NCBI GenBank assembly: GCA_019686135.1
Contig: JADGHL010000026.1
Location: forward strand, 1-49,648
Origin: Myxococcaceae bacterium
Lineage (GTDB): Bacteria > Myxococcota > Myxococcia > Myxococcales > Myxococcaceae
DNA: 49,648 nt
Reading direction: 5' to 3'
The position numbers were made by a program, and so were the translations under genes. Positions 42,123 to 49,648 of this stretch are shown piece by piece (positions within the stretch are counted from its first letter, which is position 1; every line of letters starts with the position of its first letter). Below the pieces are notes generated by a model. It worked only from the letters and a program-made list of their open reading frames with translations, did no database searches and was not told the origin of the DNA.

Positions 42123-43709
42123 ATGCAGAAATCTTCGTACGACTTCCGCAAGCTCTTCTCGCTGCTGTTCATCGTCGGCATCGCCGTGGTGTTCACGCTG
42201 CAGTTCGGCCCCGGCAGCCGTGGATGCGAAGCCCCGCTCGTCTCGCCCGAGAACAAGGCGGGCGTGGTGGCCACCGTCAACGGCAAGGAGATCCCGGCGA
42301 GCGAGTTCCGCCGCGCCTACCGGATGATGCTGGACCAGTACCGCGGCCAGGGCCTCTCGGAGGACCTGGCGCGTCAGCTGGGCTTCCACAAGCAGGTGCT
42401 GGATCAGCTCATCAACACCGAGCTTCTGGCGCAGGCCGCGGAGAAGCACGGGGTCACCGCCTCCGACGAGGAGCTCGCCCGGCTGATCCAGAACAACCCG
42501 GGCTTCCACAAGGACGGCAAGTTCGACCTGCAGGCCTACCGGCAGACGCTGCAGCAGTACTACCGGAAGACCGACGTGGAGTTCGAACGAGAGCTCCGCC
42601 ACCAGCTCTCCGCGCAGAAGATGCTGGACATGGTGGACGCGTCCGCCGCGGTCTCCGAGGACGAGATCCGCTCGCGCTTCCTCAAGGAGGGCAACAAGGC
42701 GCAGATCACCTTCGTGCGCTTCGCGCCCACGCAGTTCGCGGACAAGGTGCCCGCGCCCACGCCCGAGGAGCTCAAGGCATACAAGGACGCGCACCAGAAG
42801 GAGATCGCGGACTATTACAACGCTAACAAGTTCCTCTACAGCCAGCCCGAGCAGCTGCACGTCCGCCGCATCCTGATCAAGGTCCCGGAGAACGCCACCG
42901 ACGCGCAGAAGGAGGAGGCGAAGAAGAAGATCGACAACCTCCGCAAGCAGATCGTGGACGAGAAGAAGGACTTCGCCGAGGTGGCGAAGGCCTCCTCGGA
43001 GGATCCGGGCTCGCGCGCGCAGGGTGGTGACCTGGGCTTCAACACCGCCGACGTGTGGCCGAAGCCGTTCGCCGACGCGGCCGCCGGCCTCAAGGAGGGC
43101 GAGGTCTCCCAGCCGGTGCTGACCCAGTACGGGTGGGATCTGATCAAGCTGGAGGAGAAGAAGCCTCCGATGAACAAGCCGCTGGAGGCCGTCTCCGACG
43201 AGATCGCCACCACCTTCTGGAAGAAGGAGAAGGCCAAGGAGCTGGCGAAGCAGGCCGCGGAGCAGGCGCTGGCGGACGCGAAGGCGGGCAAGGACTGGAA
43301 GACGCTCTTCCCGCCGCCGCCCGAGGGCGCGCCGAAGCCGAGCTCGTTTACCGCCCCCACGCAACCGGTGGCGGTGGAGACTGAGGAGTTCAACGCCGCG
43401 GCCCAGGCGATCCCGCGGCTCGGCCCTTCGCCCCAGCTGCTCCCCGAGGTGTTCGCGCGCAAGGAGCCGGGCCTTCTGGATCGCGTGTTCGAACAGAACG
43501 ACGCCTTCGTCGTGGCGACCGTCACCTCGCGCAAGGAACCATCCGAGGCGGACTTCGCGAAGCAGAAGGATCAGCTGACCTCGGACGCGCGGCGCGCCAA
43601 GCAGTACGAGCTGCGCGACGCCTTCATCAAGTCGCTGAAAGCCGCCGGGGACATCAAGACCAACGAGGCGGTGATCGACGAGATCGTCGGCCCGGCGCAG
43701 CCTTCGTAG
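42123..43709 (+). CDS. PpiD/SurA-like peptidyl-prolyl isomerase chaperone
   Basis: 528 residues. The N-terminal single membrane anchor (LFSLLFIVGIAVVFTLQFG) places the rest in the periplasm. A SurA_N_3/PpiD-like chaperone domain spans ~45-225 (VVATVNGKEIPASEFRRAYR), a parvulin rotamase ~238-345 (EQLHVRRILIKV, QGGDLGFNTADVWPKPFADA) and a C-terminal PpiC-like half ~350-528. It probably assists folding of secreted or outer-membrane proteins. The start at ATG 42123 is preferred over an upstream in-frame start because the TM follows directly. Confidence 0.9.
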   Translation: MQKSSYDFRKLFSLLFIVGIAVVFTLQFGPGSRGCEAPLVSPENKAGVVATVNGKEIPASEFRRAYRMMLDQYRGQGLSEDLARQLGFHKQVLDQLINTELLAQAAEKHGVTASDEELARLIQNNPGFHKDGKFDLQAYRQTLQQYYRKTDVEFERELRHQLSAQKMLDMVDASAAVSEDEIRSRFLKEGNKAQITFVRFAPTQFADKVPAPTPEELKAYKDAHQKEIADYYNANKFLYSQPEQLHVRRILIKVPENATDAQKEEAKKKIDNLRKQIVDEKKDFAEVAKASSEDPGSRAQGGDLGFNTADVWPKPFADAAAGLKEGEVSQPVLTQYGWDLIKLEEKKPPMNKPLEAVSDEIATTFWKKEKAKELAKQAAEQALADAKAGKDWKTLFPPPPEGAPKPSSFTAPTQPVAVETEEFNAAAQAIPRLGPSPQLLPEVFARKEPGLLDRVFEQNDAFVVATVTSRKEPSEADFAKQKDQLTSDARRAKQYELRDAFIKSLKAAGDIKTNEAVIDEIVGPAQPS

Positions 43710-43787
43710 CGTTCCGACGGCTCGTTCCGCGGTCCCACTCCAGGCGGCCGCCCGCCCATTCGCACCTTCCCGAACCGGGAGGTGTGT

Positions 43788-44267
43788 ATGGGGCGCTGGT
43801 TGCGCACGGTCGCGGCGCTGGGAGCGGGGGCGGCGCTGGGGTGCCTCGGGAGCGGAAACGCGGCCCCACCGGACGCTGGCTTCATCGACCCGAACGCGCA
43901 GGCTGCACCGGCGGGGGCGCCCACGGGCGCGGCGGTGTTCACCTACTCGGTGGATGGGCTGTCGCCCACCGAGCTTTCGGTGCAGACCGACGGGGTGGTC
44001 TTCTACTCCAACACCGACTCGGCGCCGCACCAGCCCACCTCCGCGCCCAACTCCAAACGCTCCGACTGCCAGTTCCTCGACGCGCCGATCCTGATGCCCG
44101 GCGACACCTTCGTCGCCACCGTCACCGGCGGACCGCGCAGCTGCCGGCTCTTCGACTTTCTGTTCCCCGAGGACCCGCGCCTTCGGGCGGTGGTCCACGT
44201 CCTCCCGGCGCCACGCCCCGGCGAGGGCGACGATGCGGGGACCCAGTTCGGCGGCCCGCTGAGGTGA
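43788..44267 (+). CDS. Cupredoxin-like small lipoprotein
   Basis: 159 residues; GGGAGG precedes the ATG at 43788 and the signal ends in a lipobox-like ALGCLGSG. The core has a cupredoxin layout: VVFYSNTDSAPHQPTS (Asn, His), PGDTFVATVTGGPRSCRLFDF (PG-turn and Cys), and closing RAVVHVL. One His and one Cys could be copper ligands, but the second His and the Met of a blue-copper site are not evident. It may bind copper weakly or have a structural role. It lies in the envelope. Confidence 0.65.
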   Translation: MGRWLRTVAALGAGAALGCLGSGNAAPPDAGFIDPNAQAAPAGAPTGAAVFTYSVDGLSPTELSVQTDGVVFYSNTDSAPHQPTSAPNSKRSDCQFLDAPILMPGDTFVATVTGGPRSCRLFDFLFPEDPRLRAVVHVLPAPRPGEGDDAGTQFGGPLR

Positions 44268-44276
44268 CGTGCCGGC

Positions 44277-45323
44277 TCACGCCGTCGCGCCGGCCACGCC
44301 GTCCCGGCCGTGCGCCTTGACCTGGTACATCGCGCGGTCGGCCGCCTCCAGCAGCGCCGTGGGCGAGCGCGCATGGTCCGGCATGGAGGCGTAGCCGATG
44401 CTGGCGGTCACCCGGATCTTCAGCCCGCGTCCGCCGTGGAACGTCGTGGCACGGAACCGGTCCCGGATGCGTTCGGCCACCGCACGCGCCGATTGGGCGT
44501 CGGTCTCGATCAACAACACCGCGAACTCGTCGCCCCCGTAGCGGAACGCCGAGTCGACGCCGCGGATGCACGCCGACAGAAGCTCCCCCACCTCCCGAAG
44601 GAGGGCGCTGCCCACCAGATGCCCCCAGGTGTCGTTGACCTGCTTGAAGTGATCCAGGTCGAGGAAGATCAACGAGAGCGGGTGACCGAAGCGGTCGGCG
44701 CGCTCCACCTCGTCCTCGAGCAAGGCGCGCAGGTGGCGGGCGTTGAAGAGCCCGGTGTGCTCGTCGGAGATGGTCAGCTCCTGCACCGCCTGGAAGTTGC
44801 GCGCGTTGTCGATGGCGATCGCCGCGAACTCGGCGATCCCCTGAAGCGTCTGCAAGTCCTCGTCAGTGAACGGCGGCACCTCCGGACCGTTCACCAGCTC
44901 GATCACCCCCAGCGAGCGCCCGCGCACCCGAAGCGGCACCGCCATCACCGACCGGGTCTCGAAGGCGGACACCTCGTCGAAGCGGCCGGCGAACGCCGGG
45001 TCCGATCGGACGTCATCCACCCGACGCGGCTCGCCGGACTGGAACACCGCGCCGGCGATCCCCTCGCCCGGCAACAGCCGCGCCGACTTGAGCCGCTCCG
45101 CCCTCGCGCCCACGGCGATCTCGAAGTACAGCTCCCCGGTCTTCTCGTCGAACAACAACAGCGACCAGTTGGTCGGCCGGAGCAGCTCGGAGACCTTCTG
45201 CATCACCAGCTGGAGGACCTGGTGCACGTCCAGCGTCGAGGTGAGCGCCTTGGCGAGCTCGTTGAACGCGGCGACCTGCTCGACCGTCCGCTTCATGGCG
45301 CTGAGGAGGTCCGTCGGGTTCAT
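44277..45323 (-). CDS. GAF-GGDEF diguanylate cyclase
   Basis: 348 residues from ATG 45323 ([10 protein letters not shown]), chosen over a start at 45362 because it is close to the usual GAF-GGDEF length. The GAF domain covers ~30-185 ([43 protein letters not shown]). The GGDEF domain has intact YGGDEFAV (G263-F267) and the product-inhibition site RGVD at 254-257. It makes cyclic di-GMP from two GTP. The GAF ligand is unknown. It is divergent from maf and could work with the PilZ protein at 35769. Confidence 0.92.
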   Translation of the reverse strand: MNPTDLLSAMKRTVEQVAAFNELAKALTSTLDVHQVLQLVMQKVSELLRPTNWSLLLFDEKTGELYFEIAVGARAERLKSARLLPGEGIAGAVFQSGEPRRVDDVRSDPAFAGRFDEVSAFETRSVMAVPLRVRGRSLGVIELVNGPEVPPFTDEDLQTLQGIAEFAAIAIDNARNFQAVQELTISDEHTGLFNARHLRALLEDEVERADRFGHPLSLIFLDLDHFKQVNDTWGHLVGSALLREVGELLSACIRGVDSAFRYGGDEFAVLLIETDAQSARAVAERIRDRFRATTFHGGRGLKIRVTASIGYASMPDHARSPTALLEAADRAMYQVKAHGRDGVAGATA

Positions 45324-45369
45324 GCGCGCGCGGCGAGGGGCCGGATCTGCTACACGCCGCACAGGTTAC

Positions 45370-45969
45370 ATGGGGACTTCGAGCGTTGAAACGAAGCTGG
45401 TGCTGGCCTCCGCCTCGCCGCGCCGGCAGGCGCTCCTACGGCAGCTGGGCCTCACCTTCTCGGTGGATCCCGCGGAGCTGGACGAGCGGCCGCTTCAAGG
45501 TGAGACCGCGCGCGACTACGTCGTGCGGATCGCCCGGGCAAAAGCCGCCCTGGTGGCGGCGCGGCACCCCGGCGCGCTGGTGCTGGCCGCGGACACCACG
45601 GTCGTGGTGGACGAGACCGTGCTGGGCAAACCGAAGGACGCGGACGAGGCGCGGGCGATGCTGACGCGGCTTTCCGGCCGAGAACACCAGGTGATGAGCG
45701 CGGTGGCCCTGGATGGCGCCGAGCGCTCCGCGCTGCGGGTGGAGACCACGGTCCGCTTCCGCCCGCTCACCGCGGAGGAGATTGAGTGGTATGTCGGCAC
45801 CGGCGAACCGTTGGACAAGGCGGGCGCCTACGGGATCCAGGGGATGGGCGGGAGCCTCGTTTTGTCGATCGACGGCAGCTACTCGAACGTGGTGGGGCTC
45901 CCTCTCGCGGAGACGATCGGGATGCTGAAGCTGGCCCGCTTCCCGCTCCCGTGGGACGTGCGGCCATGA
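45370..45969 (+). CDS. maf: Maf-like nucleotide pyrophosphatase
   Basis: 199 residues. It starts at ATG 45370; no strong ribosome-binding site is visible. Family signatures are [18 protein letters not shown] at the start, [19 protein letters not shown] with the catalytic Asp, and [13 protein letters not shown] near the end. It hydrolyses modified or canonical nucleoside triphosphates and may affect septum formation. It overlaps the next gene by 4 bp (ATGA). Confidence 0.95.
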   Translation: MGTSSVETKLVLASASPRRQALLRQLGLTFSVDPAELDERPLQGETARDYVVRIARAKAALVAARHPGALVLAADTTVVVDETVLGKPKDADEARAMLTRLSGREHQVMSAVALDGAERSALRVETTVRFRPLTAEEIEWYVGTGEPLDKAGAYGIQGMGGSLVLSIDGSYSNVVGLPLAETIGMLKLARFPLPWDVRP

Positions 45970-46661
45970 GCGGCGTAGCGGAGAACCTGGAGGCGGTGCG
46001 CCAACGGATCGCCCGGGCGTGTGCGCGCGCGGGGCGCTCGCCGGACGAGGTCACCCTCGTGGCCGTCTCGAAGCTCCAACCTGCGTCGCTGATCGAAGAG
46101 GCCGTCCGGGCCGGTCAGCGCGACTTCGGGGAGAACTACGCCCAGGAGCTGCGCGACAAGGCGGCGGCGCTGGCCGGCCTCGAGGGGCTGCGCTGGCACG
46201 CCATCGGCCCGCTGCAGACGAACAAGGCGAAGTACGTGGCGCCGGTGGCCCACGCCTTCCACGCGCTCGACCGCGTGGAGATCGCCCGCGAGCTGGCCCG
46301 TCGCCGCCGGGGCGCGCCGCCGCTCAAGGTGTTCCTCGAGGTGAACGTGGGCGGCGAGGCCACCAAGAACGGCGTCACGCCGGAGGAGGCGCCGGCGCTC
46401 CTCGAGAAGGTGCGCGCGCTGCCGGAGCTGGAGGTGGTGGGGCTGATGACGCTGCCTCCTCCCGCCGCGGATCCGGATGAAGCGCGGCCGCACTTCCGGC
46501 GGCTCGCCGCGCTGGCGCGCGCGCTCGGGCTGCGCGAGCTGTCGATGGGTACGACCGCGGACTTCGAGGTGGCGATCGAAGAAGGCGCCACCGTGGTCCG
46601 GGTGGGCACGGCGATCTTCGGCGAGCGGCCGAAAAAGGCTGGCGCGGTCACAGCTCCTTGA
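45966..46661 (+). CDS. PLP homeostasis protein YggS/PROSC
   Basis: 231 residues. A PLP-binding TIM barrel; K36 in VAVSKLQP is the Schiff-base lysine. Further marks are [53 protein letters not shown] and [21 protein letters not shown]. It buffers pyridoxal phosphate in the cytoplasm. It is coupled to maf by ATGA overlap. Its 3' end overlaps the convergent zinc-ribbon gene by 14 bp. Confidence 0.95.
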   Translation: MSGVAENLEAVRQRIARACARAGRSPDEVTLVAVSKLQPASLIEEAVRAGQRDFGENYAQELRDKAAALAGLEGLRWHAIGPLQTNKAKYVAPVAHAFHALDRVEIARELARRRRGAPPLKVFLEVNVGGEATKNGVTPEEAPALLEKVRALPELEVVGLMTLPPPAADPDEARPHFRRLAALARALGLRELSMGTTADFEVAIEEGATVVRVGTAIFGERPKKAGAVTAP

Positions 46662-46869
46662 GCTTCAGCCTCCCCTCGTCGGTGACCCTCACCAGGAACT
46701 GCTCGCCGCAGTAGTTGCACAGGATCTCGTCGCCGTCTCCGAAGGGCGGGTCCGTCGGGTTGTTGGCGTTGCAGGAGGGGCAGTCGAACTCCTTGAACCG
46801 GGTGTTGGCGCCGGACGTCCCCTTCTCTGCGTGGTCGTCGTCGTCGAAGTCGTACGGGTCGATCGGCAT
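46648..46869 (-). CDS. Small zinc-ribbon protein
   Basis: 73 residues, acidic N-terminus (DPYDFDDDDHAEKG), then two CxxC pairs (FDCPSCNANNP and ILCNYCGEQFL) that form a zinc ribbon. GAGGAG precedes the ATG at 46869. It lies 21 bp after the cyclic-nucleotide-binding gene on the same strand. Such proteins often act as small adaptors; no function is assigned. Confidence 0.8.
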   Translation of the reverse strand: MPIDPYDFDDDDHAEKGTSGANTRFKEFDCPSCNANNPTDPPFGDGDEILCNYCGEQFLVRVTDEGRLKLKEL

Positions 46870-46890
46870 GGGTGGCTCCTCGTAGGTCGG

Positions 46891-47385
46891 CTACCAGCGA
46901 TTCAGGAAGTCGGTGATGGCGGAACGCGCCTCCTGGCGCGCTCTGGCCAGCGTGTGCAGGTGGTCGGCGAACGCGGGGAACTTCGCCGCGCACTGCCGCA
47001 CCAGCGCGCCGGGGATCTCCACCACCTCCACCTCCCCCACCGCCTGCGCGGACCAGGCGCGCGCGGTCGATCCGCCGAGCGCCTCCTGTTCGCCGATGAA
47101 TTCGCCCTTGCCCGCGGTGGCCACCTCCACCGGTGTCGCGCCGGCGCCCACCCAGAGGCGGACATCGCCCTTCATCACGAGGAGCAGCGCATCGCCCGGA
47201 TCGCCTTCGAGGAAGAGGCGCGCCCCGTCGACGAAGCGCCGGGCGGTCGACTGACCCAGGACGTACTGCGCGGCGGTGGGGCCGAGCAGCCGTACCAGCG
47301 GGCACCCCACCAGTTCCGCGTCGCCGAGCACGCGTTCGCCCAGGGTCATCCGCTTGAGCCCGACCTTGAGCCCCGGGCCGTTCAC
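46891..47385 (-). CDS. Cyclic-nucleotide-binding-domain protein without DNA-binding domain
   Basis: 164 residues from GTG 47385, overlapping the esterase stop as GTGA. One CAP-ED domain fills the protein (FLEGDPGDALLLVMKGDVRL, then the phosphate-binding cassette GEFIGEQEALGGSTARAWSA) with Glu and Arg where the cassette expects them. No helix-turn-helix follows. It is therefore a sensor or adaptor of unknown ligand, possibly cAMP. It is in operon with the esterase and zinc-ribbon genes. Confidence 0.85.
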   Translation of the reverse strand: MNGPGLKVGLKRMTLGERVLGDAELVGCPLVRLLGPTAAQYVLGQSTARRFVDGARLFLEGDPGDALLLVMKGDVRLWVGAGATPVEVATAGKGEFIGEQEALGGSTARAWSAQAVGEVEVVEIPGALVRQCAAKFPAFADHLHTLARARQEARSAITDFLNRW

Positions 47386-49541
47386 CGCGCCTCCACGTCG
47401 TCCGGGCGCAGCGTGCGGTACTTCGCGTCGATGTGGTCCATCAGCTCGAAGACCGCGTCGCCGTAGGGCACCGCGTCGTCGCCGGTGAAGCCGTGCCGGT
47501 TGACGTAGAAGGAGCCGGACTCGCACTCGCGCTCCCACCCGGGGAGGCTCTCGAAGGGCGTTCCCTGATCGTCGCGCTCGCGGCAGTCGCGCGCGCCGGT
47601 GGCGGCGTTGGTGAAGCAGCAGCGCCCGGACGGGAAGACGATGATCATCGGCCGAAGCTTCGGGTGGTCTCCGAGCATGTACGAGTCGGCGATGAGCGCC
47701 GTGTCGAGGAAGCCCTTCGGCTCCATCCCGTAGCCGTGCAGCATCAACAGGACCGGGTAGCGGGTCTCCGCGTTCTCCGGCAGGTCGTAGCCGGGCGGGA
47801 GGTAGATCGCGTACTCGCGCTTGCCGCCCAGGAGCGCAGAGTCGTACGTCTCGAGGTACGCGCGCTCGGAGTACGTCTTGCCGCCGAACGGCGTCTTCGG
47901 CCGGGGGAGTGACGGCCACTGCGCCGCGGCCCAGTTGAACAGCGTGTAGAAGCGGTTCACCGCCTGGGTCGGCGTGCCGACGTGATCGCCCTCCCCGTCG
48001 ATCCGGTCCTGATCGCTGGGCTGCTCCTTGCCGTAGTAGATGGCGAGGTTGGGCCCCACGTCCGTCCAGCGCCGGCCCCACGGATCGTAGGCGCCGGTGT
48101 CCTCGTCCACCATCTTCGGGATCTCGACGAAGTCGCGGTACTCCTGCGCCTCGGATGGGCCGCGGAAGTGCTTGACCAGGCCGAACACCTGCTTCGACGC
48201 CAGCCCGAAGTTGAACAGGTCCCGGATGCCGCCGTCGGCGAGCACGTTGATCCGGTGGCGCCCGGCGTCATCGAGCCGGCGGTAGTTGGTGCGCGCGTCG
48301 TAGCCGAACATCGCCTGCCGGCCGCGCGAGAGATCGTACACGCCGTTCCCCTCGCCCTCGTCGCCCGTGTCGGGAACGCCGTCCAGCCCGTCGTCGCGGA
48401 ACGGCTCGCCGTCGTCGTGGATCCAGTTGTTCTCCGTGCCCAGGGGGTTCCGGTCCGCGTCGTAGTCGTCCCCGTTGGGGTCGTCCGCGGACGGGTTGGG
48501 CGTCTGCGTGCAGCCGCCGGCTCCGTCTTCGAAGACGTTCGCGCAGCCGTCCACGCCGACGTCGTCGAAGCGCTCGTAGCCGTTGTTGATGAGCGGTTCG
48601 CCGTAGTCGCGGCGGCCGTTGCCGTTGATGTCCACCGCCAGCGCCACCAGCACCGGCTCGTTCATCTGCCGGCACGCGTCCACCTGGCCGGCGTGGTCCA
48701 GCATCACCAGCGGCAGATCGCTCTTGTTGGCGACGGCGGCGCCGCCCTTGTCCTTGCAGTACTCATTGGCGAAGGCCTCCTCGGCAGGACCGGCGGGGAT
48801 CGGCTGGGCGACGTTGGCGGGGTCGGAGCAGAAGTCGACGATCGAGAGGTCGGCGCGGCAGTAGAAGATCCGCGGCTGGCCGTCGCAGAAGGTGATCGCG
48901 TCGTACTTCCCGGTCGGGTTGTACTCGGCGTTCTTCAGCCCTTTGACGACCACCGGGTTCGTGCAGAAATCCGGCGGCGGGTGTCGCAGCCGCTCCACCG
49001 GCACGCCGGGCGGCGCGAACGGCGACTCCGGGTTGTCGTAGAGCACGTTCCCATACGCCAGCGTCAGGTCCTTGAAGAGATCGAGGTAGCTCGAGCGATC
49101 GAACGTCCCGCCGTTGGTGGTGAAGACCCAGTGGTTGAAGTCCTGCGGGTGCTCCCAGCGGATCGGCGTGGCGGGCCGCTCGCAGGCGTGGATCGTCGCC
49201 GGGTCGTTGAGCTTGCTGGGATCCTCCGCGGCGATCGCCTCGAGATCCTCGAGCCGGCAGAACCCGCCGAGGTGAAAGCGATCGATCGTCCGCAACAGGA
49301 GCGCCGCGTCGAGCGGCCCCCCCAGGATGCCGACGCCGTCGAAGCGATCCGGCCGGGACAGGCCCAATGCAGCCGTGCCGATGGCCCCCATCGAGACGCC
49401 GGAAAGGATTCGCCAGGTGGTGTGGATCTTCTGCGGAGGCGGGGGCGGCGGCGGAGTGCTCTCCTGCGGACCACACCCGTAATGAAGGAGGGAGGCGACC
49501 AGGGGGACGGCGAGCAGCCAGCGGGCGTTGGAGGGGCGCAA
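47382..49541 (-). CDS. Apparently circularly permuted esterase lipoprotein
   Basis: 719 residues from TTG 49541 (starts at 49580 and 49601 are alternatives); an in-frame TAG at 49617-49619 closes the frame upstream. A signal with Cys23 (SLLHYGCG) and a seven-Pro linker are followed at once by the nucleophile-elbow half of an esterase fold: RILSGVSMGAIGTAALG (Ser50) and GVGILGGPLDA. A long middle contains an Asp-rich segment (AVDINGNGRRDYGEP, about 303-317) and GDHVGTPTQ. The half that normally comes first is last: EYAIYLPPGYD, VLLMLHGYG, MIIVFPSG, FYVN and HIDAKYRTLRPDDVEAR at the end. Probably surface-exposed; substrate unknown. Confidence 0.85.
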   Translation of the reverse strand: MRPSNARWLLAVPLVASLLHYGCGPQESTPPPPPPPQKIHTTWRILSGVSMGAIGTAALGLSRPDRFDGVGILGGPLDAALLLRTIDRFHLGGFCRLEDLEAIAAEDPSKLNDPATIHACERPATPIRWEHPQDFNHWVFTTNGGTFDRSSYLDLFKDLTLAYGNVLYDNPESPFAPPGVPVERLRHPPPDFCTNPVVVKGLKNAEYNPTGKYDAITFCDGQPRIFYCRADLSIVDFCSDPANVAQPIPAGPAEEAFANEYCKDKGGAAVANKSDLPLVMLDHAGQVDACRQMNEPVLVALAVDINGNGRRDYGEPLINNGYERFDDVGVDGCANVFEDGAGGCTQTPNPSADDPNGDDYDADRNPLGTENNWIHDDGEPFRDDGLDGVPDTGDEGEGNGVYDLSRGRQAMFGYDARTNYRRLDDAGRHRINVLADGGIRDLFNFGLASKQVFGLVKHFRGPSEAQEYRDFVEIPKMVDEDTGAYDPWGRRWTDVGPNLAIYYGKEQPSDQDRIDGEGDHVGTPTQAVNRFYTLFNWAAAQWPSLPRPKTPFGGKTYSERAYLETYDSALLGGKREYAIYLPPGYDLPENAETRYPVLLMLHGYGMEPKGFLDTALIADSYMLGDHPKLRPMIIVFPSGRCCFTNAATGARDCRERDDQGTPFESLPGWERECESGSFYVNRHGFTGDDAVPYGDAVFELMDHIDAKYRTLRPDDVEAR

Positions 49542-49648
49542 GCGGCCGCCGATTGTAGGGAAATTGGACGTTGCATGCACGGCTGCAGAGCGAGCGCCCA
49601 CAACGCGTTCAGCACCCTACAGCGGCCCCCCTGAATGCAGCGTGGACG
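49542..49648 (-). promoter_or_regulatory. Upstream region of the permuted esterase gene, at the window edge
   Basis: 107 bp. An in-frame TAG lies at 49617-49619 (reverse strand), so no more than about 25 extra codons could precede the chosen start. It should contain the operon promoter, but no boxes are recognised. Confidence 0.3.

Noticed and set aside
1-49648. tRNA or rRNA genes, insertion sequences, attachment sites, CRISPR arrays
   Set aside because: None found by inspection: no transposase or integrase motif, no regularly spaced repeat, no cloverleaf-like intergenic region.

Overview
The window is very GC-rich and almost fully coding. It looks like a chromosomal contig from a Myxococcota (myxobacterial) genome. 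The evidence is two matrixin proteases with MYXO-CTERM-like tails (Cys, hydrophobic helix, Arg cluster), an AgmX/PglI-type lipoprotein, many REC/GAF/PAS signalling proteins, PilZ and GGDEF proteins, and a PilB/GspE ATPase. I see no rRNA, tRNA, IS element, phage gene or CRISPR array. The first 60 bases are a poly-G smear typical of a contig end, and the right edge lies 107 bp upstream of the last gene's chosen start.

Layout. 62-1937: end of a secreted Big_5-like protein and a small membrane protein. 1912-7324: signalling block with a receiver-kinase, a matrixin fused to a second exported domain, a response regulator and a GAF/PAS kinase. 7325-9024: a DUF2795-like protein, a tiny acidic protein and a three-repeat lipoprotein. 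9054-12743: pyruvate dehydrogenase genes pdhA-pdhB-pdhC (minus strand, overlapping). 12852-15620: a HAD phosphatase, then an alkylation-repair pair (Ada-type zinc domain + AraC + AlkA fusion, overlapping ogt). 15625-20017: a two-TM protein of unknown role, an OPA-type MFS transporter, a SnoaL-like protein and a Nudix protein. 20183-26308: a plus-strand surface operon (5'-nucleotidase-like lipoprotein, large lipoprotein, beta-barrel). 34850-26318: a long minus-strand run hemX/ccsA-like, hemA, hemC, hemD, then a secreted companion protein, a matrixin and a PilB/GspE ATPase, joined by 4-bp overlaps or gaps of 10 bp or less. 34979-35758: thioredoxin and a small AT-hook/zinc-finger protein, separated by a compact palindrome-rich regulatory region. 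41968-35769: the elongasome operon mreC-mreD-mrdA-rodA followed by a PilZ gene, with an exceptional ~375-residue disordered tail on PBP2. 42123-49541: a PpiD/SurA-like chaperone, a cupredoxin-like lipoprotein, a GAF-GGDEF cyclase, maf-yggS, and a minus-strand set of esterase, cyclic-nucleotide-binding protein and zinc ribbon.

Most unusual points: (1) the last gene encodes an esterase whose two fold halves are in inverted order, with the nucleophile elbow near the N-terminus, i.e. an apparent circular permutation; (2) a matrixin/companion module exists once as two overlapping genes and once as a single ORF in which a sorting-type tail runs straight into a second signal peptide, a possible natural polyprotein; (3) a nucleotidase-lipoprotein-beta-barrel operon; (4) haem biosynthesis genes run without a break into secreted-protease and PilB/GspE genes. 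Every convergent gene pair is packed within about 11 bp or overlaps. No gene-free stretch exceeds 300 bp.
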